A DNA stretch of 33,026 nucleotides from Anaerolineales bacterium. Its GTDB lineage: Bacteria; Chloroflexota; Anaerolineae; Anaerolineales; UBA6663. The notes beneath the pieces were generated by a model that saw nothing but the letters and a program-made list of their open reading frames with translations, was not told the DNA's origin and ran no database searches. This document shows, piece by piece, positions 8,166 to 14,866 of the stretch. A program made the position numbers and the translations under genes. The DNA lies in NCBI GenBank assembly GCA_020845955.1, contig JADLEU010000386.1, forward strand, positions 1-33,026, in the 5' to 3' direction. Numbering within the stretch: the first letter of the stretch is position 1; each line of letters opens with the position of its first letter.

Positions 8166-8750
8166 TCACGGCGAATTGAGCACCGGGCGCAGTAATTCGA
8201 TCAGGTTGAGCAGCATGCGGGCGGTGGCGCCCCAAATGGTATAGCCGTCGTAGTGCAGGTAATAGACGGGCACCTTGGGCCCGGGCACCATTGGCTCACG
8301 CTCCTGGATCTCCAGGTTGGCCGGATCGGCCAGCCAGGCCAGCGGGGCGCCGAAGACGGCCGACAGCTCGTGCATCGACAGCACAAACTCATAGGGCCAA
8401 GGAATGACGCCAACGATCGGCGTGATGTGATATTGCGTCACGGTCAGGAGCTCGTCGAGCTGGCCTAGGATGGTGACATCCGCCCGGCGAAGCCCAATCT
8501 CCTCTTCCGCCTCACGCAGCGCGGTGTCCACCCGCGACCGGTCATCGGCGTCGACGCGCCCGCCTGGAAACGAGACCTGCCCTTTGTGCGTCTCCACGCT
8601 CTGCGTTCGCAGCGTGAACAGCACTTGCCACTCGCCAGCCTTCCGGTACAGCGGAACGAGCACGGCCGCCGGCCGGGCCTCCCACTCGGCTCGGGTCACG
8701 GCGGTGCGGGCCGCCAGGGTTCGGCGCAGAAAGGCGGGCAGTTCGTCCAT
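8166..8750 (-). CDS. Nudix hydrolase, CoA pyrophosphatase type
   Basis: A 194-residue protein. The Nudix box is present as FPGGRVDADD (61-70) followed by REAEEEIGL (79-87), which supplies the metal-binding Glu cluster. Just before it lies LFTLRTQSVETHKGQVSFPGG, the extra motif that marks the NudL/PCD1 group of CoA diphosphatases. These split CoA or oxidised CoA into 4'-phosphopantetheine and adenosine 3',5'-bisphosphate. Length and motif order fit that group. The ATG at 8750 lacks a clear ribosome site. Another nucleotide-diphosphate substrate cannot be excluded from sequence alone. Confidence 0.9.
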   Translation of the reverse strand: MDELPAFLRRTLAARTAVTRAEWEARPAAVLVPLYRKAGEWQVLFTLRTQSVETHKGQVSFPGGRVDADDRSRVDTALREAEEEIGLRRADVTILGQLDELLTVTQYHITPIVGVIPWPYEFVLSMHELSAVFGAPLAWLADPANLEIQEREPMVPGPKVPVYYLHYDGYTIWGATARMLLNLIELLRPVLNSP

Positions 8751-8762
8751 GGACCGGAGGCC

Positions 8763-8849
8763 TTAGCGCGCCCGTCGCACCCGCGGCGCGCGCCAGAAGA
8801 CGAATGCTGCCGCCAGTAGAGCTACCAAGGCGTTCGCCAGGTTCGTCAT
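8763..8849 (-). CDS. Possible 28-residue single-membrane-span small protein
   Basis: An ATG at 8849 opens 28 codons ending in TAA at 8763-8765. The product has one hydrophobic span (about residues 4-20) ending in Trp and then a strongly basic tail (RAPRVRRAR), the usual shape of a small membrane protein. A weak GAGGG lies 9 nt upstream. It sits in the 220-bp space between the PD40 lipoprotein and the Nudix gene, which otherwise holds only a hairpin. It could equally be the eroded end of a longer gene or a chance ORF. Confidence 0.3.
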   Translation of the reverse strand: MTNLANALVALLAAAFVFWRAPRVRRAR

Positions 8850-8930
8850 CGAGATCTGCCCTCGGCCCGCGGCATCATCGCCCCAACCCACATGAACAAC
8901 CATGAGGGGATTTCAGTGTCAGGGGCGACA

Positions 8931-8954
8931 GCCGTCTGCAGCCCCGCGGACGGC
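8931..8954 (-). terminator. Hairpin downstream of the PD40 lipoprotein
   Basis: GCCGTC (8931-8936) pairs with GACGGC (8949-8954), extended inward by three more pairs (one T-G wobble) to a 9-bp stem with a 6-nt loop. It begins about 20 nt past the lipoprotein stop on the minus strand. No T-tract follows, so it may act with Rho or only stabilise the mRNA end. Confidence 0.35.
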
Positions 8955-8972
8955 CTAGCCATCGTGACTGGC

Positions 8973-10121
8973 CTACTCCTGGAGCTCCAGGATCCAGATG
9001 TTGCGATCGTCGGCAGATACGAAGGCCACCATGTTACCATCCGGCGACAGCGACCAGTCGCCGCCGGCAATGTGCAGCGGCGTTACGGCCGGATCGGTCA
9101 GGGGCCGCGCCGCGCCGGTGTGGGCGTCAACCTCCACCAACCGCTGAGCGGGGGCGCCGGGCTCTAGCGGAAGCACCAGGAGACGACCTTCCCCGCGCCA
9201 GCGATAAGCGCCGTACAGCTCAAGCTTCCTCGGGGCGGCGCCATCCGTGGTTACGACCCACAGACCATCAGCAGCCGGGTCACCCGAAAACGTGACCTGG
9301 TAAGCCAGCCAGGCGCCGGCCGGCGAGAGCAGTGCGCCGCGCAGTTGTACACCCTCAACCAGCAGCGTCAGGTTGCCGTCTGCCAGGTTGAGGCGCGCGT
9401 AGGCACTGGCCCGATCGGACTCGTCTCGGCTGCTGACCAATATGTGGTTGCCGTCGGGTAACCAGGCGACCAAACCGCCGCCTCGCAGGGAGGCGACGGT
9501 ATGCGCCTCGCTGCCATCAACGTTCGCCACGCGGATATCAGCCAGGCGCCGGTCGAAATTCACGCTGGACGAGCTCACCTGCCATGCGATGCGGCTGGCG
9601 TCCGGTGAGAATTCGATTGGGCGCCCGCCCGCCGGCACGATCCAGCGCTCGCCGCTCACGCGCTCGATGTAGGTCAGGTTGCCCTCGGGATAAGCGAACA
9701 GTGTGCGGTCAGGCGAGAATACGCCCAGGCGGTCGGTCAGGAAACGTGGGTCGCCGCCCGCGGCCGGCACGGCCCACAGTCCGCTCGGATCGGCCGCGCT
9801 CGGCCGGTCGAGGTACCATATCTCGCGTCCATCAGGCGACCAGTTGGGCTGCACGCAGCATCCGCCGCCGGTCAACTGACGCAGGAGCGGCGCAGGCGTG
9901 CTGCTGGCAGTTGGCGTGGCGGGGGGGCGGGGAATGGGACTGGCTGTTGCGGTCGCCAGGGCCTCGGTGCCGGTTGCCGTCGAGCCGTGTTCGGCAGCGG
10001 TTGGCTGGGTCGAGCTCGGCGACACCGACGGCGCTTGGCCAGATCGGCTGCTGCAGGCGACCAGCAGTTGGGCGACAATGGCGAGCAACGCGGCAGCGGC
10101 CGCGCGCGAGCGCGTGGACAT
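8973..10121 (-). CDS. Lipoprotein with PD40/TolB-type beta-propeller repeats
   Basis: A 382-residue secreted lipoprotein. The signal peptide ends in LLVAC with the lipid-bearing Cys at residue 23. A Ser/Thr/Pro/Ala-rich linker of about 60 residues follows, and then repeated WD40-like (PD40) blades: NWSPDGREIWYL, FSPDRTLFAY, FSPDASRIAW, WLPDGNHILV and SLSPDGNMVAFVS. The SPDG turns are diagnostic of TolB-like propellers, which usually bind partner proteins or ligands. No catalytic peptidase domain follows, so this is a propeller-only protein. A TACAAT hexamer ends 6 nt before the ATG with no Shine-Dalgarno site, suggesting a leaderless mRNA started just after the upstream regulator gene. Confidence 0.9.
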   Translation of the reverse strand: MSTRSRAAAAALLAIVAQLLVACSSRSGQAPSVSPSSTQPTAAEHGSTATGTEALATATASPIPRPPATPTASSTPAPLLRQLTGGGCCVQPNWSPDGREIWYLDRPSAADPSGLWAVPAAGGDPRFLTDRLGVFSPDRTLFAYPEGNLTYIERVSGERWIVPAGGRPIEFSPDASRIAWQVSSSSVNFDRRLADIRVANVDGSEAHTVASLRGGGLVAWLPDGNHILVSSRDESDRASAYARLNLADGNLTLLVEGVQLRGALLSPAGAWLAYQVTFSGDPAADGLWVVTTDGAAPRKLELYGAYRWRGEGRLLVLPLEPGAPAQRLVEVDAHTGAARPLTDPAVTPLHIAGGDWSLSPDGNMVAFVSADDRNIWILELQE

Positions 10122-10127
10122 GCGCCC

Positions 10128-10133
10128 ATTGTA
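10128..10133 (-). promoter_or_regulatory. -10 element placed for a leaderless PD40 lipoprotein mRNA
   Basis: TACAAT on the minus strand (five of six matches to consensus) is followed by 6 nt and the ATG at 10121. No good -35 is seen at 16-18 nt spacing. It fits the spacing seen at several other starts in this window. Confidence 0.45.
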
Positions 10134-10162
10134 CTGGCAAACGCGCTCCCCCTTCCGGGCTG

Positions 10163-10822
10163 CTAGTGCGTCGTCACGTTGGTCCAGTACCCAACTTGGC
10201 GCGCCAGGCTGGCCGCTTCCATGCGATTCTTCAGGCTGAGCTTGTCCAGGATATTGCGGACGTGGATCTTGACGGTGTTTTCCGAGATCACCAATTGAGC
10301 CGCGATCTCCTGGTTGGTGGCGCCGCCCGCGACATGCTGCCAGACCTCCCGCTCTCGTCGCGTGAGTTGATCCAGGGCCGCCGGCTGCCGGGCATCCAGA
10401 CTGGACCGCAGCCGGAACTGCTGGATCAGGCGGTTGGCCAGGTGGCGCGAGAGCACGAGTTGCCCTGCGGGCAGCGCCCGCAGGGCGGCCGCGAGGTGCG
10501 CGACCGGCGTAGTCTTGGCGACGTACCCCTTGGCGCCGGCCTGGAACGCCTCAAACAGCTCTTCATCCGCCTCGCTCGACGTCAGCACGACCGCGGCGCA
10601 TTGCGGCGCGCGCCCCGCGATGGCGCGTAGGGCGTCGAAGGCATTCCCGTCCGCCAGGTTCACGCTCAGCAGCACCACGTCGGGCAGTAGCGCCGTGGTC
10701 TGCTCAATGGTCTCCAAGGCTGTGCGTGCCTGCCCGACAATCTCAAAACCCTGTTCAGCCTGCAGCAAGCTGCGCAGCCCTTCTCCAAACAACACATGGC
10801 CGTCCGCGATCAACACTCTCAT
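10163..10822 (-). CDS. LuxR/NarL-type regulator with a degenerate receiver (no phospho-acceptor Asp)
   Basis: A 219-residue two-domain regulator. The receiver (about 1-120) keeps the fold, the switch Thr (T81 in VVLTSS) and the Lys (K103 in YVAKTTP). The phospho-accepting Asp is replaced by Ser: the strand reads PDVVLLSVNL, with S53 encoded by AGC. The acidic pair near the N-terminus is reduced from DD to DG (IADGHVLF). The C-terminal LuxR/GerE helix-turn-helix (about 150-212) is intact: LTRREREVWQHVAGGATNQEIAAQL and then SENTVKIHVRNILDKL. The protein should bind DNA but cannot be switched by ordinary aspartyl phosphorylation. No histidine kinase lies nearby. A consensus promoter and tandem 11-bp repeats lie upstream. 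Confidence 0.93.
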   Translation of the reverse strand: MRVLIADGHVLFGEGLRSLLQAEQGFEIVGQARTALETIEQTTALLPDVVLLSVNLADGNAFDALRAIAGRAPQCAAVVLTSSEADEELFEAFQAGAKGYVAKTTPVAHLAAALRALPAGQLVLSRHLANRLIQQFRLRSSLDARQPAALDQLTRREREVWQHVAGGATNQEIAAQLVISENTVKIHVRNILDKLSLKNRMEAASLARQVGYWTNVTTH

Positions 10823-10862
10823 GTCTCTGCCCTATCAGCTTCTGTTGTCCCCTCCACCATTT

Positions 10863-10892
10863 ACTTTACCGCCACAACCGGGCCGATGTCAA
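10863..10892 (-). promoter_or_regulatory. Promoter of the LuxR-type regulator
   Basis: On the minus strand a perfect -35 TTGACA (10892-10887) is followed after 18 nt by TAAAGT (10868-10863), four of six matches. The start point would be near 10856, giving a leader of about 34 nt before the ATG at 10822. Confidence 0.5.
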
Positions 10893-10914
10893 AAAGAGAG
10901 CGTTGTGATGACGC

Positions 10915-10947
10915 TTTGTAACAGGTTTGTAACATGCCCGCAACGGG
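10915..10947. repeat. Three tandem 11-bp repeats, candidate operator
   Basis: TTTGTAACAGG (10915-10925), TTTGTAACATG (10926-10936) and CCCGCAACGGG (10937-10947) are in exact 11-bp phase with a shared G-T/C-AAC core. Direct repeats one helical turn apart are typical of OmpR/PhoB/GlnR-family operators. They lie 22 bp upstream of the regulator's -35, an activator position, and just outside the transposase remnant. Confidence 0.5.
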
Positions 10948-10959
10948 TCAGGCACGACT

Positions 10960-11837
10960 AGTGCAAGATCAGGGAGACTTTTTGGGAGCCTTCAGATGCG
11001 GCTCGTGAGCACAGCCGAAGTGCGCACAGACCCGGTCGGCCATCTCGTCGGGCGCCAGCAGCCGCGCCGGCTCGACAATGGCACGTTTGCCATGCAGCCA
11101 CTTGGGCTCGATCGGATTGAGCCAGGGACTTTTGCTCGGCAGTTTGCAGGCCACGCTTCGCGTGCGCACGCCTTTGCCCGCGCGCTTGACCTGGTGATTG
11201 TGGTCGCGGATCCAGGTGCGCACCGCGCGGCTGACATGCCACGCTTCGCGGGCGTTGTCCCAGATCAGGGTCCAGACCTTGACCTTCTGGCGGGACAGCT
11301 GCTGGCGCGCCCACTGCAAGAAGTCGATGGTCACCGCGCTGACCGGGCCTATTCGGGATCAGGACTGGTGATCCACTCCTTGGCCCGACGCCAGCCTGCC
11401 CCCAGCCGTTGCAGCGTGGCGCGCACCATCTCGCCGCTGACCTGCTCCGAGGTGATCCCTTCGGCGTCTGCCACTTCGGCCGCCAGTTCCAAGGTCCACA
11501 GGCTGGTCGGCTTCCCAAAGGTGCGCGGGCTCTGGTGGAGCAAGGCGCACAAGCGCTCGGCCCGCGCGCCGTCAAAGGCGCGCGCGACGTGGTGTGCGAC
11601 CGATGAGGCCGGCTGCAGGCTGGCCAGGCCCTGGCGCTTGAAGGCGTGGAGGGCATTGCGCACGGTCTGGTCACTGCAACGCAACTGCTCGGCAATCTGG
11701 AGCGCCGTCTGGCCGCGGGCATTGGCCAGCACGATCTGGCAACGGCGCAGCGTAAAGGCTTCCGGCGAGCGCGGGCCGCCTTCCAGCCCGGCTCGCTCGT
11801 GGGCCGTGAGAGGTCGAACGTCCAATCCCCCCGCGCC
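10960..11837 (-). mobile_element. IS630-family element, internally deleted remnant
   Basis: The span holds both ends of an IS630/Tc1-mariner-type transposase but not its middle. The left limit is set at the TA at 10959-10960, because IS630 elements insert at TA and the sequence that follows looks like an element end. I could not find a matching inverted copy at the right side, where the M23 gene stop lies only 13 bp from the transposase start. The right end is therefore uncertain, perhaps eroded. Confidence 0.6.
10969..11825 (-). pseudogene. IS630-family transposase, internally deleted
   Basis: The N-terminal piece (11825-11349, TTG start) has the helix-turn-helix region of IS630 transposases: FTLRRCQIVLANARGQTALQIA and CSDQTVRNALHAF. 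It runs to ITSPDPE and then hits TAG. The C-terminal piece (11334-10969) is in another frame and carries the later catalytic core: LIWDNAREAWHVS with the second Asp, and KSPWLNPIEPKW with the Glu. In full-length relatives SPDPE is followed by a stretch of tens of residues with the first catalytic Asp (an FxDE motif) before VSAVTIDFL. Here SPDPE and GPVSAVTIDFL are nearly adjacent, so that stretch is deleted and the frame broken. The transposase cannot be active by itself. Confidence 0.8.
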
Positions 11838-12566
11838 TCATTGCCCACTCCAGTCCGGCGGCCATGGCCGAGCATACTGGTTCAACAAGGCGCCGCCAAA
11901 GGCGACCTCCGGCTGATCGTCCAGGAACTGCCATTGGCGCGGATTGTCAAGGTTTCGCTCGAACCCGCGGCCGAACGGGCCTGCCAGGCTGAGCGCATCC
12001 CAATCGGCGTCGATCAGTCCGACCGGATTAAAGGCGCGGCGGTAGACGCCGGCGTCGCGCACCTCGAGGTGGAGGTGCGGGCGTGAGGTGCACGTCAGGT
12101 CGGGATCACCCGTCAGGCCAACGGCCTGGCCGCGCGTGATCTGATCACCGGGAGCCAGGCGCGGGCGCTCGTAGAGGTGGCCGTAGAAGGAAGCATATCC
12201 ATTCGGGTGGGTAATCATCAGGTTGTGCGGCCCGGCGCCGTGCTCCACCGCGTCTACCTTGGCGACTTCTCCGTCTCCAATGGCGACGACGGTGGTCCCG
12301 CAGCGCGCGGAAAAGTCGATTCCAAAGTGCAAGCCCTGGCCCGCGGCATAGGTCGAGATGCGCCAGCGGTACGCCGTAGTCGTATTCCCAAAGGGCTGAC
12401 CCAGGAGCCACGTGCTGGGACCGGGCGGCTCGGCAAACGGCAGGCCGAACGGCTTGGCCTGACCGGCCTCGGGGGCCTCGAGCGCGGGTGCCTCGGCAAG
12501 GGCAAGCGTTCCAAACAGCAGCGCCAGCGCCAGCCCCAGTAGGCGCGTCCAGGCGGCGTTACGCAT
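11838..12566 (-). CDS. M23-family peptidoglycan metalloendopeptidase, secreted
   Basis: A 242-residue protein with an N-terminal signal peptide (about residues 1-25, MRNAAWTRLLGLALALLFG, then ALAEA). The LytM/M23 domain has the zinc ligands HFGIDF (H80, D84) and HLHLEVR (H164 and H166), plus the conserved YASFYGHL (H130) and GLTGDPD. The role would be cleavage of peptide cross-links in the cell wall. No LysM or SH3 domain is attached. The frame is open to 12767, but the ATG at 12566 begins the signal peptide and is preceded by TGCTATCAT and 6 nt, fitting a leaderless start. The C-terminus lies next to the transposase remnant. Its last residues look ordinary, so disruption by the insertion is not evident. 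Confidence 0.92.
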   Translation of the reverse strand: MRNAAWTRLLGLALALLFGTLALAEAPALEAPEAGQAKPFGLPFAEPPGPSTWLLGQPFGNTTTAYRWRISTYAAGQGLHFGIDFSARCGTTVVAIGDGEVAKVDAVEHGAGPHNLMITHPNGYASFYGHLYERPRLAPGDQITRGQAVGLTGDPDLTCTSRPHLHLEVRDAGVYRRAFNPVGLIDADWDALSLAGPFGRGFERNLDNPRQWQFLDDQPEVAFGGALLNQYARPWPPDWSGQ

Positions 12567-12572
12567 GGCCTG

Positions 12573-12581
12573 ATGATAGCA
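12573..12581 (-). promoter_or_regulatory. Extended -10 placed for a leaderless M23 peptidase mRNA
   Basis: The minus strand reads TGCTATCAT (12581-12573), then 6 nt, then the ATG at 12566. TATCAT matches five of six consensus positions and TGn adds the extended -10. A weak TTGCGC lies 18 nt upstream. Confidence 0.5.
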
Positions 12582-12760
12582 GTCGAGCCTCACCCCGCGC
12601 AAGTGAGGCCAGCATCCGCTTGCGGTCTGCGTTATTCCCCAGATGTGGTGGCGTTGGTCGGCAGTGCTCGTATGGTTCAGAGTTTGCCAGGCTCGGATGG
12701 CTGCGCGCGCCGCGAGCGGTCCCTGCCGACGGCACGCCGGCCAGGCCATGTAATAGCGAC

Positions 12761-12979
12761 ATGCCAACGTTGGCCGGAACCCCTGGCCGCCTCGCCGTGG
12801 CGCTTGCGCTCTCCGCGGCCGCCTGGGTCTGTTTCTGGGCTTTTGGCGCCCTGGCGTTGTGCGCGCTCCCTCCGGTCCCCGAAGGCGGACGCCTCCTGAC
12901 CCTGTCGCTTGGGGCGCTGGCGCCGGCCTCGGCCCCAGCCCAGCCGGGGAGTCCTATTGGATCACCACGGAAACCATGA
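12761..12979 (+). CDS. Possible 72-residue small membrane protein
   Basis: An ATG at 12761 opens a reading frame ending in TGA at 12977-12979. Residues about 11-34 (RLAVALALSAAAWVCFWAFGALAL) form one strong hydrophobic segment; the rest is Pro/Ala/Gly-rich. No Shine-Dalgarno site is visible; TGTAAT lies 6 nt before the ATG but lacks the most conserved -10 base. The 3' end overlaps the convergent lipoprotein gene by 26 bp. Apart from this ORF and the M23 promoter, I see nothing in the 387 bp between 12567 and 12953. It may be a chance ORF in GC-rich DNA. Confidence 0.28.
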   Translation: MPTLAGTPGRLAVALALSAAAWVCFWAFGALALCALPPVPEGGRLLTLSLGALAPASAPAQPGSPIGSPRKP

Positions 12980-13532
12980 TCCGGTCGCCGCCCGGTTCGA
13001 CCGTAATGGCAATAATGGCGATCCGGTCGTCTTTCTCATACTGCAGCGACGCAATTTGGCCGAAGACGTTATCGCCGTTCGTGGCCAGCTCCCAGCCCTC
13101 GGCTTCCATGGCCTCACGATAGTAGTCTACCACCTCGTCGAAGCTGGCGTCGGCGATGAAATACGTCAGCGTGCTCTCGTCTCCAAAGAGCAATTCGACG
13201 TCTCCAGCCTCCGTGTACACCGGCACGTCCTCAGGCCCTTGCCCCTCAAACGGATCGTCGGCCGAGGCGCCGTCTTCGTTGTCATTCTGATTGTCGTCCC
13301 CGCTGTCATTGGAGTTGTCGTTCAGCGCATCGATGCCGGCCTCGGCGGTGGCCTCGGCGGCCTCAACGGTTTCTTGGGCCTCTGTTTCGATGTCGCCGAG
13401 GCCCTCTTCGACCGCGTCGGCCGTGGCCCGCGCGTTCTCACCGCTCAGCCCCCTCACAACGGTGTTGCAGGCCAGGGCTGGCGCTAGAAGCATCGTCAGG
13501 ATGACAAGCAGCAGGCGTGGTGTCTTTTGCAT
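12954..13532 (-). CDS. Acidic lipoprotein with Asn/Asp-rich linker, function unknown
   Basis: A 192-residue lipoprotein. The signal peptide MQKTPRLLLVILTMLLAP ends in ALAC with the lipidated Cys at residue 22. A helical Ala/Glu/Thr segment (ATADAVEEGLGDIETEAQ) is followed by a low-complexity Asn/Asp/Ser linker and a C-terminal domain of about 90 residues. That domain has a DVELLFGDESTLTYF region and YREAMEAEGWELA, like small globular sensor or binding domains, but I do not recognise it. An ATG 18 nt further upstream (13550) is in frame. It was rejected because the sequence between holds GGAGGAG 9 nt before the ATG at 13532, an ideal ribosome site. TACAAT at 13565-13560 is the likely -10. Confidence 0.82.
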   Translation of the reverse strand: MQKTPRLLLVILTMLLAPALACNTVVRGLSGENARATADAVEEGLGDIETEAQETVEAAEATAEAGIDALNDNSNDSGDDNQNDNEDGASADDPFEGQGPEDVPVYTEAGDVELLFGDESTLTYFIADASFDEVVDYYREAMEAEGWELATNGDNVFGQIASLQYEKDDRIAIIAITVEPGGDRIMVSVVIQ

Positions 13533-13622
13533 GGTTTTCGTCTCCTCCATGGAGGCCAGATTGTAGCGCGTTTTGGAACATGGTTGGGGGTGGCGTTTGT
13601 CTCAGCGGCCGAGGCGGGCCGG

Positions 13623-14834
13623 TCAGAATTGGCCGGCAATGCTGGCCGCATACCCCGTCAGTTCCACGTAGCCCACACCGCTGACTGGCTGGCCGTGCCG
13701 CGTGCCAGTCAGGCGGACGGCCCCCTCCCAATAGATAAAGCTCACGGCCAATTCCTGATCGGCGATCCAGGGCTCCACGATTAGGTCGAGCGAGTCTGCC
13801 GGGAGATGCAGCCGCCAGCGCGCCGGATATTGGGCGCCGCTAGTCGGGCTGCGCCAGGTGTCAAGCACTTCCAGCCCGACCTCATCGGCCGACACGCGCT
13901 GAAGGGTGCCATCCGCTGCAACCAGAGTGCCGCCCGAAACCGGCTCCAGGCTGCCATCCTCGCGCCGGATTTGAAAGTACATCAGCTCCTGGCCACCGCT
14001 CAACTGCAGGCTGAACCAATCCCAGCCGACGGCGCCGGGGCCCAGGGCGCTGGTGCTCCATTCGTGGTCAAACCAGCTCTCACCGCTGACCTCAACGGCC
14101 GCCTGGCCGGGCAGGGCGATACGGCCGGTGGTGGCCAATCGAGTAAAGCTCAGGTAATAGGACGCATTGCCCGGTTGCTCGCTTTTTTGGCTCAGGCCGC
14201 GGTCGCCCTGCGCCACGATGGGCTTGACGGCCCGCAACGTCAAGTCCAGCGCCAGCCCGTCCTGCGCGGCCACCAGACGCACGGCCTCGCCCTTCGCGTC
14301 CAGCGCTTCGGCGCGCCAGTCATCGATCCAGACCATATAAGGCTCGCCGGCTGCCCCGGCCAGTGCCATGGCGCCTCGGCCGAACCGCTCGAAGCTGGTG
14401 TGGCTGACGCTGCCCACGTCGGTAAGCGCAAAATGCGCGAAGTAAACCTGGTTGGTGCCGAACTTCGAAGCGCGCTCAGGGGCGGTCGGGCTCAGCCCGC
14501 GCCGGAAAAAGGTCAGCTGATACCCGAAGTGGCGGCCGGACGCCGTGGCCAAATTTCCAGTGTAGTACCACCATTCCGTCTGGAAATCCAGGTGCGGTCC
14601 GTGGTCGCGCGGGAACGCGAACTCGCGCGGCTCGAACGCCCGCGCAAAGCCAGTTATGTCGCCGGTCGCCGCCAGCCGCAGCGGCGGGGTGGTGGGCTCG
14701 GGTGGCTGCGTGGCCCACCAGAAGACCCAAATCAGCGCGGCGGCCAGGAAACCCAGCCACAGGAAAGTGAGCGGGGCCTTGAGGTAGTGATGCCCGCACC
14801 GGCGTGCTGTCTTCATTACGTGATCTGAGCTCAT
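13623..14834 (-). CDS. AttH/CrtC-like lipocalin-domain protein
   Basis: A 403-residue protein with one N-terminal membrane segment (about residues 23-42), which leaves the rest outside the cytoplasmic membrane. The body matches the AttH / carotenoid 1,2-hydratase superfamily of double lipocalin-like folds: FPRDHGPHLDFQTEWWYYTGNL, GYQLTFFRRGL, VYFAHFALTD, then SGESWFDHEWSTSALG and GWDWFSLQL. The proteins bind or hydrate hydrophobic ligands; AttH proteins are typically encoded with an ABC transporter. It follows the permease gene by 32 bp and completes an ATPase-permease-AttH unit. The role is probably as a lipid-binding partner of the transporter. Carotenoid hydration is less likely because no carotenoid genes are nearby. 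A second ATG lies six codons in. Confidence 0.85.
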   Translation of the reverse strand: MSSDHVMKTARRCGHHYLKAPLTFLWLGFLAAALIWVFWWATQPPEPTTPPLRLAATGDITGFARAFEPREFAFPRDHGPHLDFQTEWWYYTGNLATASGRHFGYQLTFFRRGLSPTAPERASKFGTNQVYFAHFALTDVGSVSHTSFERFGRGAMALAGAAGEPYMVWIDDWRAEALDAKGEAVRLVAAQDGLALDLTLRAVKPIVAQGDRGLSQKSEQPGNASYYLSFTRLATTGRIALPGQAAVEVSGESWFDHEWSTSALGPGAVGWDWFSLQLSGGQELMYFQIRREDGSLEPVSGGTLVAADGTLQRVSADEVGLEVLDTWRSPTSGAQYPARWRLHLPADSLDLIVEPWIADQELAVSFIYWEGAVRLTGTRHGQPVSGVGYVELTGYAASIAGQF

Positions 14835-14866
14835 GCGCTGCTAGCCTGGCTGTCCCACGGCGGCTG

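Noticed and set aside
11334-11352. Programmed ribosomal frameshift between two transposase ORFs
   Set aside because: Some IS630 elements use frameshifting, but here conserved sequence with the first catalytic Asp is missing between the two pieces and no slippery heptamer is visible, so a deletion explains it better.
10960-11837. Complete insertion sequence with paired terminal inverted repeats
   Set aside because: I looked for an inverted copy of the left end near 11800-11840 and found only a scattered resemblance, so no intact pair of ends is claimed.
13533-13550. ATG at 13550 as start of the acidic lipoprotein
   Set aside because: The six codons it would add contain GGAGGAG, an ideal ribosome site for the ATG at 13532, and the shorter form gives a normal signal peptide.
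13806-14828. 340-codon open frame on the plus strand
   Set aside because: It is antisense to the AttH-like gene and has no recognisable motif.
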